Assembly (NCBI RefSeq): GCF_000341005.1
Contig: NZ_ANBD01000032.1
Coordinates: 1-64,000 of the forward strand
Length of the DNA stretch: 64,000 nucleotides
Origin: Nocardiopsis alkaliphila YIM 80379
Lineage (GTDB): Bacteria; Actinomycetota; Actinomycetes; Streptosporangiales; Streptosporangiaceae
Direction of reading: 5' to 3'
Below the pieces are notes generated by a model, which was not told the origin of the DNA, did not search any database, and saw only the letters and a list, made by a program, of their open reading frames with translations. Within the stretch, counting starts at the first letter, position 1, and each line of letters starts with the position of its first letter. This document shows, in pieces, positions 23,682 to 33,538 of this stretch. Made by a program: the position numbers and the translations under genes.

Positions 23682-23701
23682 AGGAAACGCACGTGTGACG
23701 G

Positions 23702-23905
23702 TCAGACCGTGCGAACGTCCGCCGCCTGCGGGCCCTTCGGGCCCTGGATGATGTCGAACTCGACCTTCTGGTCCTCTTCCAGGTTCCGGAAGCCGGTGCC
23801 CGCGATCGCCGAGTAGTGAACGAACACGTCGGGCTGACCACCCTCGACGGCGATGAACCCGAAACCCTTCTCAGAGTTGAACCACTTCACGGTGCCCTGA
23901 GCCAT
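23702..23905 (-). CDS. cspA: Cold-shock protein (CspA family)
   Basis: 67 residues from ATG 23905 with AAGGGAGAG upstream. [12 protein letters not shown] is RNP-1 and DVFVHYSAI is RNP-2 of the cold-shock OB fold; the protein binds single-stranded RNA and acts as an RNA chaperone. A long 5' leader (over 300 bases of gene-free DNA upstream) would fit post-transcriptional control, as for other csp genes. Confidence 0.97.
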   Translation of the reverse strand: MAQGTVKWFNSEKGFGFIAVEGGQPDVFVHYSAIAGTGFRNLEEDQKVEFDIIQGPKGPQAADVRTV

Positions 23906-24227
23906 GTGCTCTCCCTTGGGGACTACGGCGGGACCGCACCCTGCTGGTCCCGGGTCGCCGAGCGCCGGACCGAAGAAGGGTGATACCCGAATCGACAAGC
24001 GCCCACGTGAAGTTCCGCGAGGCGCCTGGGGCATCCATGGAAACTACAACAGCAACCAGTTGCCGACAATACCAGGAAGGATGGTGCCTTGCCGAGGCCT
24101 TTCCACCAGGAATCGCCGCTATCGGAGTGTCCTGTTTCGGCTACTCGAAACTGTTGATTTCCTGCCCTTGGGCCACTAATGGAGTTGTGTTCCGGGAACG
24201 CTTTTCGTGGTTCTTCTCAGGAGTGGG
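23906..24227. other. 322-base cspA leader/promoter region
   Basis: Lies between the starts of cspA and the end of the mannosyltransferase gene. It has moderate GC and probably carries the cspA promoter and a long untranslated leader. An 89-codon plus-strand frame (23980-24249) overlaps the mannosyltransferase end and looks non-coding. Confidence 0.45.
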
Positions 24228-25865
24228 TCAGGATGCGTCACGGCCATAGATCCACACGTCGAACCACAGAGGGTCGCCCCAGCTCTCGGTGGGGACCGGA
24301 TAGGCCGAAAGGACCGGGTAAAGGTAGGCGAAGTGGGCGATGATCAACAGAACCACCACGCCGAAGACCACACCGCCCAAGGCGCGCAGGTAGGGCGCGA
24401 AGCGTGAACCTCCCTCACCGGCGCCCATCAACAACCCCAACATCAGCACGATACCGAGCACCAGGAACGGCAGGATCGGCAGCGCGTAGAACAGGAACAT
24501 CGGCCGTTCGGGGTAAGCGAACCAGGGCAGCCAGCCCGCGGCGACGGCGAGTAGTACCGCACCCGCCCGCCAGTCGCGGAAGGTGATCCACCAGCCGAAC
24601 ATCACCACCGTGGCGATGATGCCGACCCACCACACGGTCGGGGTGCCGATGGACACCACCGAGGTCACGCAGTCGCCGGTGCCGCACCCGACGGCCTGGC
24701 CGTCGTAGTGGAACATCACCGGGGTGCGCATGATGATCCATTCCCACGGAGCGGAGATGTAGGTGTGGTCGCTCGTCAGGTTGGAGTGGAAGTTCATCAT
24801 CCGGCCGTGGTAATCGGCCAGACTCAAGAGGGCTTCCACGGGTGCGGCCAGGAAGTTCGGCACCCAGTCGGGAAGCAGACCGACGGCGTGGTCACGGTTG
24901 TATCCACCACGGGTGAACAACCACCCCGACCACGAGACGAGGTAGACGATCGCGGCGACGACCACCGTTTGGAGGAAGGCCGGAACGGCGTCGATGCCCA
25001 GCCAACGACCGAAAGGACGATGTTGTCCGACGGTGCGTCGCGCACCGTAGTCCCAGGCGACGGTGAGCAGACCGAAGGCCGCCACGAAGAACAGCGCGGA
25101 CCACTTGGTCCCGATCGCCAGGCCGAAGCACAGGCCGGCGGCCAGACGCCACCAACGCATCCCGAGCCAGCCCACCGTCGTCAGGTCGACCCCGGCCTCC
25201 GACAAGCGGACGAATCGTTCCCTGGTCCTGTCCCGATCGATCACCAGGCAAGTGAACCCGGCGAGGACCCACAAGGTGAGGAAGATGTCCACCATCGCGA
25301 TACGGCTCAGTGTGAAGTGCAGGCCGTCCAGGGCGAGGATCAGGCCGGCCGTGCAACCGAGCAGCAGGGAACGGGTCATTCGGGTGGCGAGCCGGACGAG
25401 GATGAGGACGCAGATCATCCCGGCCAAGGCGGAGGCCGTGCGCCAACCCTCTGGGCTGATCGCGGTGCCGAAGGGCAAAAGCGACCACAACCAGTCGCCC
25501 AGGGCGATCATCCACTTGCCGACCGGCGGGTGCACGATGAAATCGCCGGTGCCGGTGAAGATGTCGGGATCACCTTCGGCCAGGAGGACATCGGAGTTCT
25601 CCCGGCTCTCGTGCTCGTAGCCGTAGCGCCATAGGGCGAAGGCGTCCGTGGCGTAGTAGGTCTCGTCGAAGTAGATCCGCTCCGGTCGTCCGAGGTTGAA
25701 GAACCTCAACGCCCCGGCGAACAGGGCGATGGTGACGGCGCCCGACCAGCCCAGCCACCAGGGGGTGGGCATACGAGGCACGAAGCGGGAACGGAGGTCG
25801 GTGGACCGGCTCGTGGTCCGGGGTTCGGAGGACTCGGCCTCACTGGGGAGTGCGCTGGTGGTCAT
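24228..25865 (-). CDS. pmt: Protein O-mannosyltransferase (PMT/GT39)
   Basis: 545 residues, about 11 transmembrane helices. The first external loop carries the catalytic acidic motif FDETYYATDAF and HPPVGKW; LDGLHFTLSRIAMVDIFLTL and GLAIGTKWSALFF are further GT39 signatures. The enzyme transfers mannose from polyprenyl-phosphate mannose to Ser/Thr of proteins being exported by Sec, and in actinobacteria glycosylates lipoproteins and secreted proteins. Divergent from rsmI, the same pairing as pmt and Rv1002c/Rv1003 in mycobacteria. Confidence 0.94.
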   Translation of the reverse strand: MTTSALPSEAESSEPRTTSRSTDLRSRFVPRMPTPWWLGWSGAVTIALFAGALRFFNLGRPERIYFDETYYATDAFALWRYGYEHESRENSDVLLAEGDPDIFTGTGDFIVHPPVGKWMIALGDWLWSLLPFGTAISPEGWRTASALAGMICVLILVRLATRMTRSLLLGCTAGLILALDGLHFTLSRIAMVDIFLTLWVLAGFTCLVIDRDRTRERFVRLSEAGVDLTTVGWLGMRWWRLAAGLCFGLAIGTKWSALFFVAAFGLLTVAWDYGARRTVGQHRPFGRWLGIDAVPAFLQTVVVAAIVYLVSWSGWLFTRGGYNRDHAVGLLPDWVPNFLAAPVEALLSLADYHGRMMNFHSNLTSDHTYISAPWEWIIMRTPVMFHYDGQAVGCGTGDCVTSVVSIGTPTVWWVGIIATVVMFGWWITFRDWRAGAVLLAVAAGWLPWFAYPERPMFLFYALPILPFLVLGIVLMLGLLMGAGEGGSRFAPYLRALGGVVFGVVVLLIIAHFAYLYPVLSAYPVPTESWGDPLWFDVWIYGRDAS

Positions 25866-25977
25866 CTCGACTCGTAGGTTGGGGTCACAGATGGGGGTCC
25901 GTTGCGGACGGGCCGCGAAACCGGCTTTCGGGTAGTGCCATCATGGCCAACCGTAGCGCGACAGGACGGGGATCACA

Positions 25978-26853
25978 GTGGTCGAGGGTGTTGACGGAAC
26001 GCGACGCTTTGGGAGGCTCGTTCTGGCCGGGCTGCCCATCGGGAACCTGGAGGACGCCCCACCTCGGTTGCTCCGGGCCTTGGAGGGGGCGCGGGTGATC
26101 GCCGCGGAGGACACCCGCAGGTTGCGGCAGTTCGCCTCCCGCGCCGGAATCCGCATCGGTGGGGAGGCCGGCGCCCGCATCGTTTCCTACTACGACGCGA
26201 ACGAGAACCGTCGGGGCGACGAACTCCTCGCCGACCTTCGTCGAGGTGAGGAGGTCTTGGTCGTCACCGACGCGGGGATGCCGGGTGTCTCCGACCCCGG
26301 CTACCGTCTGGCCGCGGCCTGTGCGCGGGAGGGCATCCCCGTCACCGCGATCCCGGGACCCTCCGCGGTGACCACCGCCCTGGTGGTCTCCGGGCTTCCC
26401 ACCGATCGATTCTGTTTCGAAGGTTTCCCGCCGCGTAAGGGCTTGAAGACCTACCTGGACGAGTTGGCCGACGAACGCCGCACCATGGTCTTCTTCGAGA
26501 GTCCGCACCGGATCACCGCCACCCTGGAGGCGATGGCGGCGGCGTTCGGCGCGAACCGTCGCGCGGCGGTCTGCCGAGAGCTCACCAAGACCTACGAGGA
26601 GGTCCGCAGGGGCGGGCTGAGCGAGCTCGCCGCCTGGTCCGCGGACGGGGTGCGCGGTGAGATCTCGGTGGTGGTGGAGGGGGCCCGGCCCCGTTCGGAG
26701 AGCATGAGCGACGCCGATCTGGTCGAGGCCGTGGCCACGTTGGAGGACGAGGGGATGCGCCGCAAGGAGGCCATCGTTCGGGTGGCCAAGGAGTCCGGGG
26801 CGCCCAAACGTCGGGTCTATGACCTGGTCCACGAGGTGGTCGAGGCCGAGTGA
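25978..26853 (+). CDS. rsmI: 16S rRNA (cytidine-1402 2'-O) methyltransferase RsmI
   Basis: 291 residues from GTG 25978. LVLAGLPIGNLEDAPPRLL, AAEDTRRLRQF, VVTDAGMPGVSDPGYRLA and AIPGPSAVTTALVVSGLP, FEGFPPRKG are the tetrapyrrole-methylase fold signatures specific to RsmI. Methylates C1402 in the decoding centre of 16S rRNA. Alone on the plus strand, divergent from the mannosyltransferase. Confidence 0.95.
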   Translation: MVEGVDGTRRFGRLVLAGLPIGNLEDAPPRLLRALEGARVIAAEDTRRLRQFASRAGIRIGGEAGARIVSYYDANENRRGDELLADLRRGEEVLVVTDAGMPGVSDPGYRLAAACAREGIPVTAIPGPSAVTTALVVSGLPTDRFCFEGFPPRKGLKTYLDELADERRTMVFFESPHRITATLEAMAAAFGANRRAAVCRELTKTYEEVRRGGLSELAAWSADGVRGEISVVVEGARPRSESMSDADLVEAVATLEDEGMRRKEAIVRVAKESGAPKRRVYDLVHEVVEAE

Positions 26854-26968
26854 GTCGGAGACACCGGTGAGGCCTTCCGACTCGTCTTGGAAGGACAGGG
26901 CCCCGTACCGGTCCGGGCCTTGGAGGAGGTCCCCGGGCCCACCTACGGACGAGGGGGCACAGACGAGG

Positions 26969-27008
26969 GGCAGGGCCCCGGCCCGCGCGAGCGGTCCGAG
27001 GCCCTGCC
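26969..27008. terminator. Hairpin between convergent rsmI and secDF
   Basis: GGCAGGGCC (26969-26977) pairs perfectly with GGCCCTGCC (27000-27008). A second 8-bp stem (GAGTCGGA/TCCGACTC) lies just after the rsmI stop, near 26853-26884. Either could end transcription; neither has a T-tract. Confidence 0.45.
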
Positions 27009-27037
27009 TTCATTCGGGGACCCGTTCGTTCGGGCTC

Positions 27038-29683
27038 CTAGACGACGGCGCCGTCGTCGTTCTCGCGAGCGGCCTTGGCGGCCACCTTCTGCTTGGCCTT
27101 GCGCTCCTTGATCACGTGCGGAGGGGGCGTCTTGTCCCACCTCTGTAGCCAGATGGCCAGCGGCACCGCGACGAACACGGTGGAGACCACACCGGTGGTC
27201 AGACCGACCAGCATGGCGATCGAGAAGTCCTGGAGCGAGGACCCACCGAAGAAGGTGAGGAAGGCCAGGATGATCCACGCGCCGACGGTCGTGTTCACCG
27301 TACGTGGCAGGGTGTTGAGCACCGCGCGGTTGGCGATCTCGGGGAACGAGGACTTCTCGTCCTTGGCCCATTCGTCTCGCACCCGGTCGAACACCACCAC
27401 CGCGTCGTTGACGGTGAAGCCGATGACGCTCAGGATCGCGGCGAGGAAGACCCCGTCGATGGGCTTGCCCAACCACATGAACAGGCCGATGACCAAGATC
27501 ATGTTGAAGGCCAGCGAGAGCATCGTGGAGACACCGAAGGACCAGCGGAAACGCCAGGCCAGGTAGGCCATCTGCAGGGCCAGGGCGGCACCGAGCGCGA
27601 TCAGTGCCCGGTTGCGCAGTTCGTCGCCCATGCTCGGACCGATCAGCTCGTCACTGACCAGTTCCACACCGCCGGTCTCCTCGGCCAGGGCATCGGCGAT
27701 GCTCGCCGCCTCGGGGTCGGAGATGTCACCGGTACGTACCGCGATGTCGCCATCCCCGGACTCCTGGACCACCGCGGTGTCCGAACCGGGGAAGTCCAGC
27801 CCGGAGATGACGCCCCGGGCCTCGTCCACCGAGATGTCCTGTTCGCCGGTGACCTCGTACTCCAGGACACGACCACCGGTGAACTCCACACCGAGGTTGA
27901 CGTCTCGGACCAGCGGAGCGGCGACCGCGGTGACCACGATGAGGGCCGCGACGAGCAGACCGACGCGGCGGAACTTCATGAGCTGCGGGTTCTTCTCGAC
28001 CAGCCAGGAACGGACCTTGCCGATCCCTCCGAGGCCGGTGATCGACGGGTGCTTCTTGATCACCGCGCGACGCACCGCCCACTCCACGAACACACGTGCG
28101 ATGACGAGCGCGGAGATCATGGAGGCGATGGTGCCGATGCTCAGGGTCACACCGAAGCCCTGAACGGTACCGGAGGCGAAGAAGAACAGCAGGGCCGCGG
28201 CGATGATCGTGGTGACGTTGGTGTCGAGGACGGCGCTCCAGGCCTTCTGGGTGCCTTGGACGAACGCCTTCTCCAGGTTGGGCGGCACCGCGCGGCGACG
28301 GCGACGGGCCAACGCACCGGTCTCCTTGCCCTCCCCATCGGAGGCGTCCTTCATGCCGGAGGCCTTGTTGGCCTCATAGACCTGTTGCTGGCGTTGGTAC
28401 TCCTCACGTGCTCGTTCGAAGATCAGCACGTTGGCGTCGATCGCCATCCCGATGGCCAACACGAAACCGGCCAGACCGGGCAGGGTCAACGTGGCGCCGA
28501 TGGCGACCAGCGCACCGTAGGCGATCAGGGTGTAGAAGGCCAGTGCCACCGAGGCCAGGAAACCGACCAGGCGGTAGACCAGGGTGATGTACAAGGCGGT
28601 GAAGGCGATGCCCAGGACGGCGGCGATGGCGCTGGCCTGGATGGCGGCGGCACCGAGGGTCGGACCGACCGTCTGGCGCTGGACCTCGGTGACCGGCAGC
28701 GGCAGTGAGCCGCCCTCGATCAGCACGGCCAGCTCGTTGGCGGTCTCGCTGGTGAAGTCACCGCTGATGGTGGTCTGGCCGCCGGCCATACCCACTTCAC
28801 AGGCGGTCTCCTGGGTCACCTGCGGGGAGGAGATGATCTGGTCGTCCAGGACGATCGCCACGCGGCGACGCGGGTCGCCCTCCTGGAAGCAGGCGGCCTG
28901 GCCGGTCAGTTCCTGCCACTGGTCCCGGCCCTCGCCACGGAAGCTGACGTTGACGACCCACTGGGCGCGGTTGACCTGGTCGAGTCCGGCCTCGGCGCTG
29001 GAGACCCGGTCGCCCTGGATGGCGGCCTCGCCCAGCTGGAGCGGGTTGCCCTCCGAGTCGGGCAGCGTCATCGCGACGTCCTCGGGGTTCTCCGCCGAGG
29101 GGCCGCCGGCTCCCTGGCCGCCCGGAGGCATGCCGCCCAAGCCGCCGCCGTCCATGCCGCCCAGAAGGTCCTCCAGCTCCTCCTGGGTCATCTCCCCACC
29201 CTCGGCGGGGGCTTCTTCGGCCTCGCCGTCGCCGGGAGCGCGGGCCTCGTCCGCGGGCGGGTTGGCGAAGTCGCCACCCGGGGGTGCCTGGACACCCTGC
29301 CCCCCGGCCTCGCCCACGCCCAAGACGGGGTGGAAGGACAATTGGGCGGTCTGGCCCACGATCTGGGCGGCCTCCGCAGGGTCCTGCACACCGGGGAGTT
29401 CGACGATGATCCGGTTCTCCCCGGAACGGGACATGGACGCCTCGGCCACGCCGAGTCGGTCGATGCGCTGGCGCAGGACCTCGACGACCTTGTCGGTGTT
29501 CTCGGAGTTGGCCTGGGTGCCGTCGGTGCCGTCCTGGGTCTCCAGGACGATCTGTGTGCCACCGCTCAGGTCGAGACCCAGGCGCGGTGGAATGAACCAC
29601 GCCGCGCCGAACGCGACGAGGATGACGAGAAGGGAGATGAGCGCGCGCGTCCAGCGCGCCCCCGCTCCCGTTTGACTGGACAA
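27038..29683 (-). CDS. secDF: Fused protein-export membrane protein SecDF
   Basis: 881 residues. The SecD half (1-~430) has the LGLDLSGGTQIVLET motif after the first helix, a P1 head, and GLAGFVLAIGMAIDANVLIFER in the membrane part; the SecF half (~545-830) has GVEFTGGRVLEYEV and IGFTVNDAVVVFDR. The fusion uses the proton gradient to pull proteins through SecYEG. A Gly/Pro/Glu-rich insert of about 70 residues (~135-205) interrupts P1. TTG 29683 is the start, with AGAGGT seven bases upstream. Most actinobacteria carry separate secD and secF beside yajC; here neither yajC nor ruv genes are adjacent, so this may be a second copy. Confidence 0.93.
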   Translation of the reverse strand: MSSQTGAGARWTRALISLLVILVAFGAAWFIPPRLGLDLSGGTQIVLETQDGTDGTQANSENTDKVVEVLRQRIDRLGVAEASMSRSGENRIIVELPGVQDPAEAAQIVGQTAQLSFHPVLGVGEAGGQGVQAPPGGDFANPPADEARAPGDGEAEEAPAEGGEMTQEELEDLLGGMDGGGLGGMPPGGQGAGGPSAENPEDVAMTLPDSEGNPLQLGEAAIQGDRVSSAEAGLDQVNRAQWVVNVSFRGEGRDQWQELTGQAACFQEGDPRRRVAIVLDDQIISSPQVTQETACEVGMAGGQTTISGDFTSETANELAVLIEGGSLPLPVTEVQRQTVGPTLGAAAIQASAIAAVLGIAFTALYITLVYRLVGFLASVALAFYTLIAYGALVAIGATLTLPGLAGFVLAIGMAIDANVLIFERAREEYQRQQQVYEANKASGMKDASDGEGKETGALARRRRRAVPPNLEKAFVQGTQKAWSAVLDTNVTTIIAAALLFFFASGTVQGFGVTLSIGTIASMISALVIARVFVEWAVRRAVIKKHPSITGLGGIGKVRSWLVEKNPQLMKFRRVGLLVAALIVVTAVAAPLVRDVNLGVEFTGGRVLEYEVTGEQDISVDEARGVISGLDFPGSDTAVVQESGDGDIAVRTGDISDPEAASIADALAEETGGVELVSDELIGPSMGDELRNRALIALGAALALQMAYLAWRFRWSFGVSTMLSLAFNMILVIGLFMWLGKPIDGVFLAAILSVIGFTVNDAVVVFDRVRDEWAKDEKSSFPEIANRAVLNTLPRTVNTTVGAWIILAFLTFFGGSSLQDFSIAMLVGLTTGVVSTVFVAVPLAIWLQRWDKTPPPHVIKERKAKQKVAAKAARENDDGAVV

Positions 29684-29825
29684 GGGGCGAACCTCTCACT
29701 GCGGATGATGGGTACCGGTCGCGTGCCCGGACACGGGGCGGCCCGAGGCGTTCGGGCGCCCGGGACCGGGCGGGGGGTGCGAGGGGCCGTGTCCGTGGAG
29801 TACGGACGGGACCGGCCGGCTCAGG

Positions 29826-30287
29826 TCAGACGGTGGCGTGCGCGGTGAGAGGGGGTGCCCGGGTGGACGGCAGACCCTTCGCGTCGATCCGTTCGGGAAC
29901 GGGATCGAAGTGGGGAAGGGGCAGCGGCCACCAGGGTTGGTCCCACACCGCCAGGCGCAGGGCGCACGAGGGCACGGCATCGGGCAGGTCCCGCAGCACC
30001 AACCGCTGGTCGCAGGTGGAGGCGGGTGGCCCGAGCGCGATCGTCTGTGGGCCGACGTAGGGGCGGACCTCCTTGCCCGCCCCTTGGGCGGTGGGGGAGG
30101 GGCCGGTGGCGGCGGTGTCCGCCTGGGAGGCGGTCGCGTCGATCGAGGACGGGGCGGAGCCGATCCCCTCTTGGGGGGCGCCCGCGGCCAGAGGAAAGGA
30201 CAGCACCAGCAGCAACACCACACCGGCGAGCAGTGAGGCGCTACGTCGGGCAGGGAGGGGTAGGGCACGGGTAACCGTGGTGACCAC
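29826..30287 (-). CDS. Secreted or anchored small protein, function unknown
   Basis: 153 residues from GTG 30287. A basic start followed by a hydrophobic segment (SLLAGVVLLLVLSFPLAAGA, ~12-33) looks like a signal peptide or anchor. The rest is a Thr/Pro/Ala linker and a compact tail containing CDQRLVLRDLPDAVPSCALR, whose two cysteines could pair outside the cell. No family recognised. It ends about 140 bases before the secDF start on the same strand. Confidence 0.5.
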   Translation of the reverse strand: MVTTVTRALPLPARRSASLLAGVVLLLVLSFPLAAGAPQEGIGSAPSSIDATASQADTAATGPSPTAQGAGKEVRPYVGPQTIALGPPASTCDQRLVLRDLPDAVPSCALRLAVWDQPWWPLPLPHFDPVPERIDAKGLPSTRAPPLTAHATV

Positions 30288-30500
30288 CGCCTCAGTCCCG
30301 GGTTGGAGGGTCGTGTCCGTTCCACGCCGGTGCCCCGGTGACACCCGACGTCGTTGAGCCGAGCATAAGGGTAGGTGTCCATCCCGGGGAATCACTCGTC
30401 ACCAAGCCTGTGGACAACTGTTGTGGGAACGTGCACGAAAGGCGCTCACGGCCGGTGAGAGCGGTACGCGGGCACCCTTGGACGCCTTTAGTCTTGAGTC

Positions 30501-32318
30501 ATGTCGTCGAATCGCCACATCCTGACCGCGGTCGCCTGGCCCTACGCCAACGGCCCGCGCCACATCGGCCACGTCTCCGGCTTCGGGGTCCCCTCCGACG
30601 TCTTCGCGCGTTTCCAGCGAATGTCGGGGAACAACGTGCTGATGGTCAGCGGCACCGATGAACACGGCACCCCGATCCAGGTGCTGGCCGACCAGGAGGG
30701 TGTGAGCGCTCGCGAGCTGGCCGACCGCTACAACCGGATCATCGCCGAGGACCTGGTCGCCCTCGGTCTGTCCTACGACCTGTTCACCCGTACCACCACC
30801 GGTAACCACTACGCCGTCGTCCAACAGCTGTTCACCACGCTCTACGACAACGGCTACGTCTTCACGCACACCACCAAGGGCGCCATCTCACCGTCCACCG
30901 GCCGCACCCTGCCCGACCGTTACATCGAGGGCACCTGCCCCATCTGCGGTTATGACGGAGCCCGCGGTGACCAGTGCGACGACTGCGGCAACCAGCTCGA
31001 CCCGGTCGACCTCCTGGCGCCCCGCTCTCGGATCAACGGGGAGACCCCCGAGTTCGTGGACACCGAGCACTTCATGCTCGATCTGCCGGCCTTCGCCGGG
31101 GTCCTCACCGAATGGCTCAAGGGCAAGGAGGGCCAATGGCGACCCAACGTCCTCAAGTTCTCCTTGAACCTGGTGGACGACCTACAGCCGCGTGCGGTCA
31201 CCCGTGACCTCAACTGGGGTGTGCCGATCCCGTTGGAGGGCTGGAACGAGAACGCGAACAAGCGTCTCTACGTGTGGTTCGACGCGGTCATCGGTTACCT
31301 GTCCGCGTCCATCGAGTGGGCCCGGCGGGTGGGCGAGCCCGACGCCTGGAAGCGCTGGTGGCAGGGGGAGGACTCCGAGTCCTTCTACTTCATGGGCAAG
31401 GACAACATCGTCTTCCACTCGGTCATCTGGCCGTCCATCCTGTCGGGTGCGAGCGGTGGAGGGGACCGGGGCGGCGAGGTCGGCCCGCTGGGTGAGCTGA
31501 ACGTGCCCACCGAGGTGGTCTCCAGTGAGTTCCTCACCATGGAAGGGCAGAAGTTCTCCTCTTCGCGCCGCGTGGTGATCTACGTGCGTGACTTCCTGGA
31601 ACGTTACTCCGCCGACGCGCTGCGGTACTACATCATGGCCGCCGGCCCGGAGAACCAGGACACCGACTTCACCTGGGCCGAGTTCGTACGTCGCAACAAC
31701 GACGAACTGGTCGCGGCCTGGGGAAACCTGGTCAACCGTTCCATCTCCATGGCCGCCAAGAACCTCGGTGAGATCCCCGCCGCGGGCGAGCTCACCGACG
31801 AGGACCGCAAGGTCCTGGAGGACTCACGGGCGGCCTTCGCCACGGTCGGTGCCCGTCTGGAGCGTTCCCAGTTCAAGGCGGCCCTCCAAGAGGCCATGCG
31901 CGCCGTCGCCGAGGCCAACAAGTACATCTCCGATCAGGCCCCGTGGGCGCTGAAGAAGACCGACCCCGAGCGGATGGCCACCGTCTTGCACGTGGCCTTG
32001 CAGCTGGTCCACGACGCCAACACCCTGCTCACCCCGTTCCTGCCGGCCGCGGCCAACAAGGTGTACGCGATGCTGGGCGGTTCCGGGACCTGGACCGGGA
32101 TGCCCCGGCTCGACACCGGTCACGACACCATCGGCGAATCGACGGAACAGGTGGACTACCCGGTCATCACCGGTGACTACGCCGACAACGTCGCCCGCTG
32201 GGAGTCGACCCCGATCGTCGTGGGCACTCCGCTGAGTCGTCCGGAGCCGTTGTTCACCAAGCTCGACGCGTCCGTGGTCGACGAGGAACTCGCACGCCTG
32301 GCCGGTGAGGTCGACTAG
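30501..32318 (+). CDS. metG: Methionyl-tRNA synthetase
   Basis: 605 residues. The HIGH motif is literal in [11 protein letters not shown]; the zinc knuckle CPICGYDG...CDDCG is present; the KMSKS loop appears as KFSSSR. The anticodon-binding helical domain follows ([12 protein letters not shown] onward). Charges initiator and elongator tRNA-Met in the cytosol. Four-cysteine class, without a C-terminal tRNA-binding EMAP-like domain. Confidence 0.97.
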   Translation: MSSNRHILTAVAWPYANGPRHIGHVSGFGVPSDVFARFQRMSGNNVLMVSGTDEHGTPIQVLADQEGVSARELADRYNRIIAEDLVALGLSYDLFTRTTTGNHYAVVQQLFTTLYDNGYVFTHTTKGAISPSTGRTLPDRYIEGTCPICGYDGARGDQCDDCGNQLDPVDLLAPRSRINGETPEFVDTEHFMLDLPAFAGVLTEWLKGKEGQWRPNVLKFSLNLVDDLQPRAVTRDLNWGVPIPLEGWNENANKRLYVWFDAVIGYLSASIEWARRVGEPDAWKRWWQGEDSESFYFMGKDNIVFHSVIWPSILSGASGGGDRGGEVGPLGELNVPTEVVSSEFLTMEGQKFSSSRRVVIYVRDFLERYSADALRYYIMAAGPENQDTDFTWAEFVRRNNDELVAAWGNLVNRSISMAAKNLGEIPAAGELTDEDRKVLEDSRAAFATVGARLERSQFKAALQEAMRAVAEANKYISDQAPWALKKTDPERMATVLHVALQLVHDANTLLTPFLPAAANKVYAMLGGSGTWTGMPRLDTGHDTIGESTEQVDYPVITGDYADNVARWESTPIVVGTPLSRPEPLFTKLDASVVDEELARLAGEVD

Positions 32319-32333
32319 CCTCCACTTCCGGTG

Positions 32334-32371
32334 CCGTGGGCCCCTGGGGAGCTCTCCCCAGGGGCCCACGG
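32334..32371 (+). terminator. Perfect 18-bp palindromic terminator after metG
   Basis: CCGTGGGCCCCTGGGGAG (32334-32351), two bases, then CTCCCCAGGGGCCCACGG. A 38-base near-perfect palindrome 15 bases past the metG stop; no T-tract. Confidence 0.75.
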
Positions 32372-32505
32372 TGCTCCCCGAGTGGCCGGGAAGCGGCCAG
32401 GGTCCGTCTTGGTCCCCATCGCGCGTTCGAGCGCTGGAGGGTCCGGTGGCGGGGCCCGACTAGAATCTGCACGACGTCGGACGATGGGAAACGGGAGACG
32501 CACAC

Positions 32506-33429
32506 GTGGGCAAGCGCAGTGGCAAGGCGGTCAAGGAGCGCAACGCGCGGACACCGCCGCCGGCACCCGAGGCGCTGCGGGTACGGGTGGCCGACAGCCA
32601 TACCCACATGGACATGCAGACCCCCGAGGTCGCGGAGATCATCGCCGCGGCGGAGTCCGTGGGCGTGACCCCGCTGGTGCAGGTGGGCGTGGACCTGTCC
32701 TCGTCTCGCTGGGCCACCGAGATGGCTCGTGCGTACCCCGGCAGGGTCTGGGCGGCGGTGGCCCTGCACCCCAACGAGGCTCCGCGTGTGGTGCATGGTG
32801 ATGGGGCCGAGGGGGTGGAGGTCGACGACACCGACTGGACCGAGAAGGCCCGTCCCGCGGGCGGGCTCGAGGCCTTGGAGGCCGAGCTGGCCGAGATCGA
32901 CGAACTGGCCGGCCTGCCCGAGGTCGTCGCGGTCGGGGAGACCGGGATGGACACCTTCCGGACCGGGCCGGAGGGAGCCCGAGCGCAGGAGGAATCCTTC
33001 CGACGCCACATCGCCATCGCCAAGAAGCACGGCAAGGCGCTGATGATCCACGACCGTGAGGCACATGACGACGTCCTGCGGGTCCTGGAGGAGGAGGGCG
33101 CCCCGGAACGGGTGGTCTTCCACTGTTTCTCCGGTGACGCCGACATGGCCAAGGTGTGCGCCGAACACGGTTACTTCATGAGTTTCGCGGGCAACGTCAC
33201 CTTCGCCGGTGCCGAATCCCTGCGTGAGGCCGCGCGGGCCGCCCCGGCGGAACTCATCCTGGTGGAGACCGACGCCCCCTTCCTCACCCCCAAGCCCTAT
33301 CGGGGCCGGCCCAACGCGCCCTATCTCATCCCGCTCACGCTGCGGCGGATCGCGGAGGCCAAGGGGATGGAGGAGGACGAGCTCGCCGGGATCGTCGCCG
33401 ACAACGCTCGGAGGGCCTTCGGGTTCTGA
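32506..33429 (+). CDS. tatD: TatD-family metal-dependent DNase
   Basis: 307 residues from GTG 32506. DSHTHMD (metal HxH), VGETGMDTF (Glu), the IHDREAHDD His and FHCFSG His, and VETDAPFL (Asp) form the complete metal site of TatD hydrolases, which have 3'-5' exonuclease activity. Following metG is the usual context (metG-tatD-rsmA-ispE in many actinobacteria), but here rsmA and ispE do not follow. A basic N-terminal extension of ~28 residues precedes the barrel. Confidence 0.93.
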   Translation: MGKRSGKAVKERNARTPPPAPEALRVRVADSHTHMDMQTPEVAEIIAAAESVGVTPLVQVGVDLSSSRWATEMARAYPGRVWAAVALHPNEAPRVVHGDGAEGVEVDDTDWTEKARPAGGLEALEAELAEIDELAGLPEVVAVGETGMDTFRTGPEGARAQEESFRRHIAIAKKHGKALMIHDREAHDDVLRVLEEEGAPERVVFHCFSGDADMAKVCAEHGYFMSFAGNVTFAGAESLREAARAAPAELILVETDAPFLTPKPYRGRPNAPYLIPLTLRRIAEAKGMEEDELAGIVADNARRAFGF

Positions 33430-33464
33430 CCGGGCTCGGCGCTGGAAGACGTGCCGAAGCCCGG
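33430..33464 (+). terminator. Terminator after tatD
   Basis: CCGGGCTCGGC (33430-33440) pairs with GCCGA-A-GCCCGG (33453-33464) with one bulged base, immediately after the tatD stop. Confidence 0.65.
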
Positions 33465-33538
33465 TCGGGTTCTGGAGCTCGGAGCCCGTGTTCGTGGCGG
33501 GCGGACCCACGCCCGAGCCGGCCGTTTCGCCTTCGTGA

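Noticed and set aside
23980-24249. 89-codon plus-strand frame upstream of cspA
   Set aside because: Overlaps the end of the mannosyltransferase gene on the other strand, has no ribosome binding site, and the region is better explained as the cspA leader.
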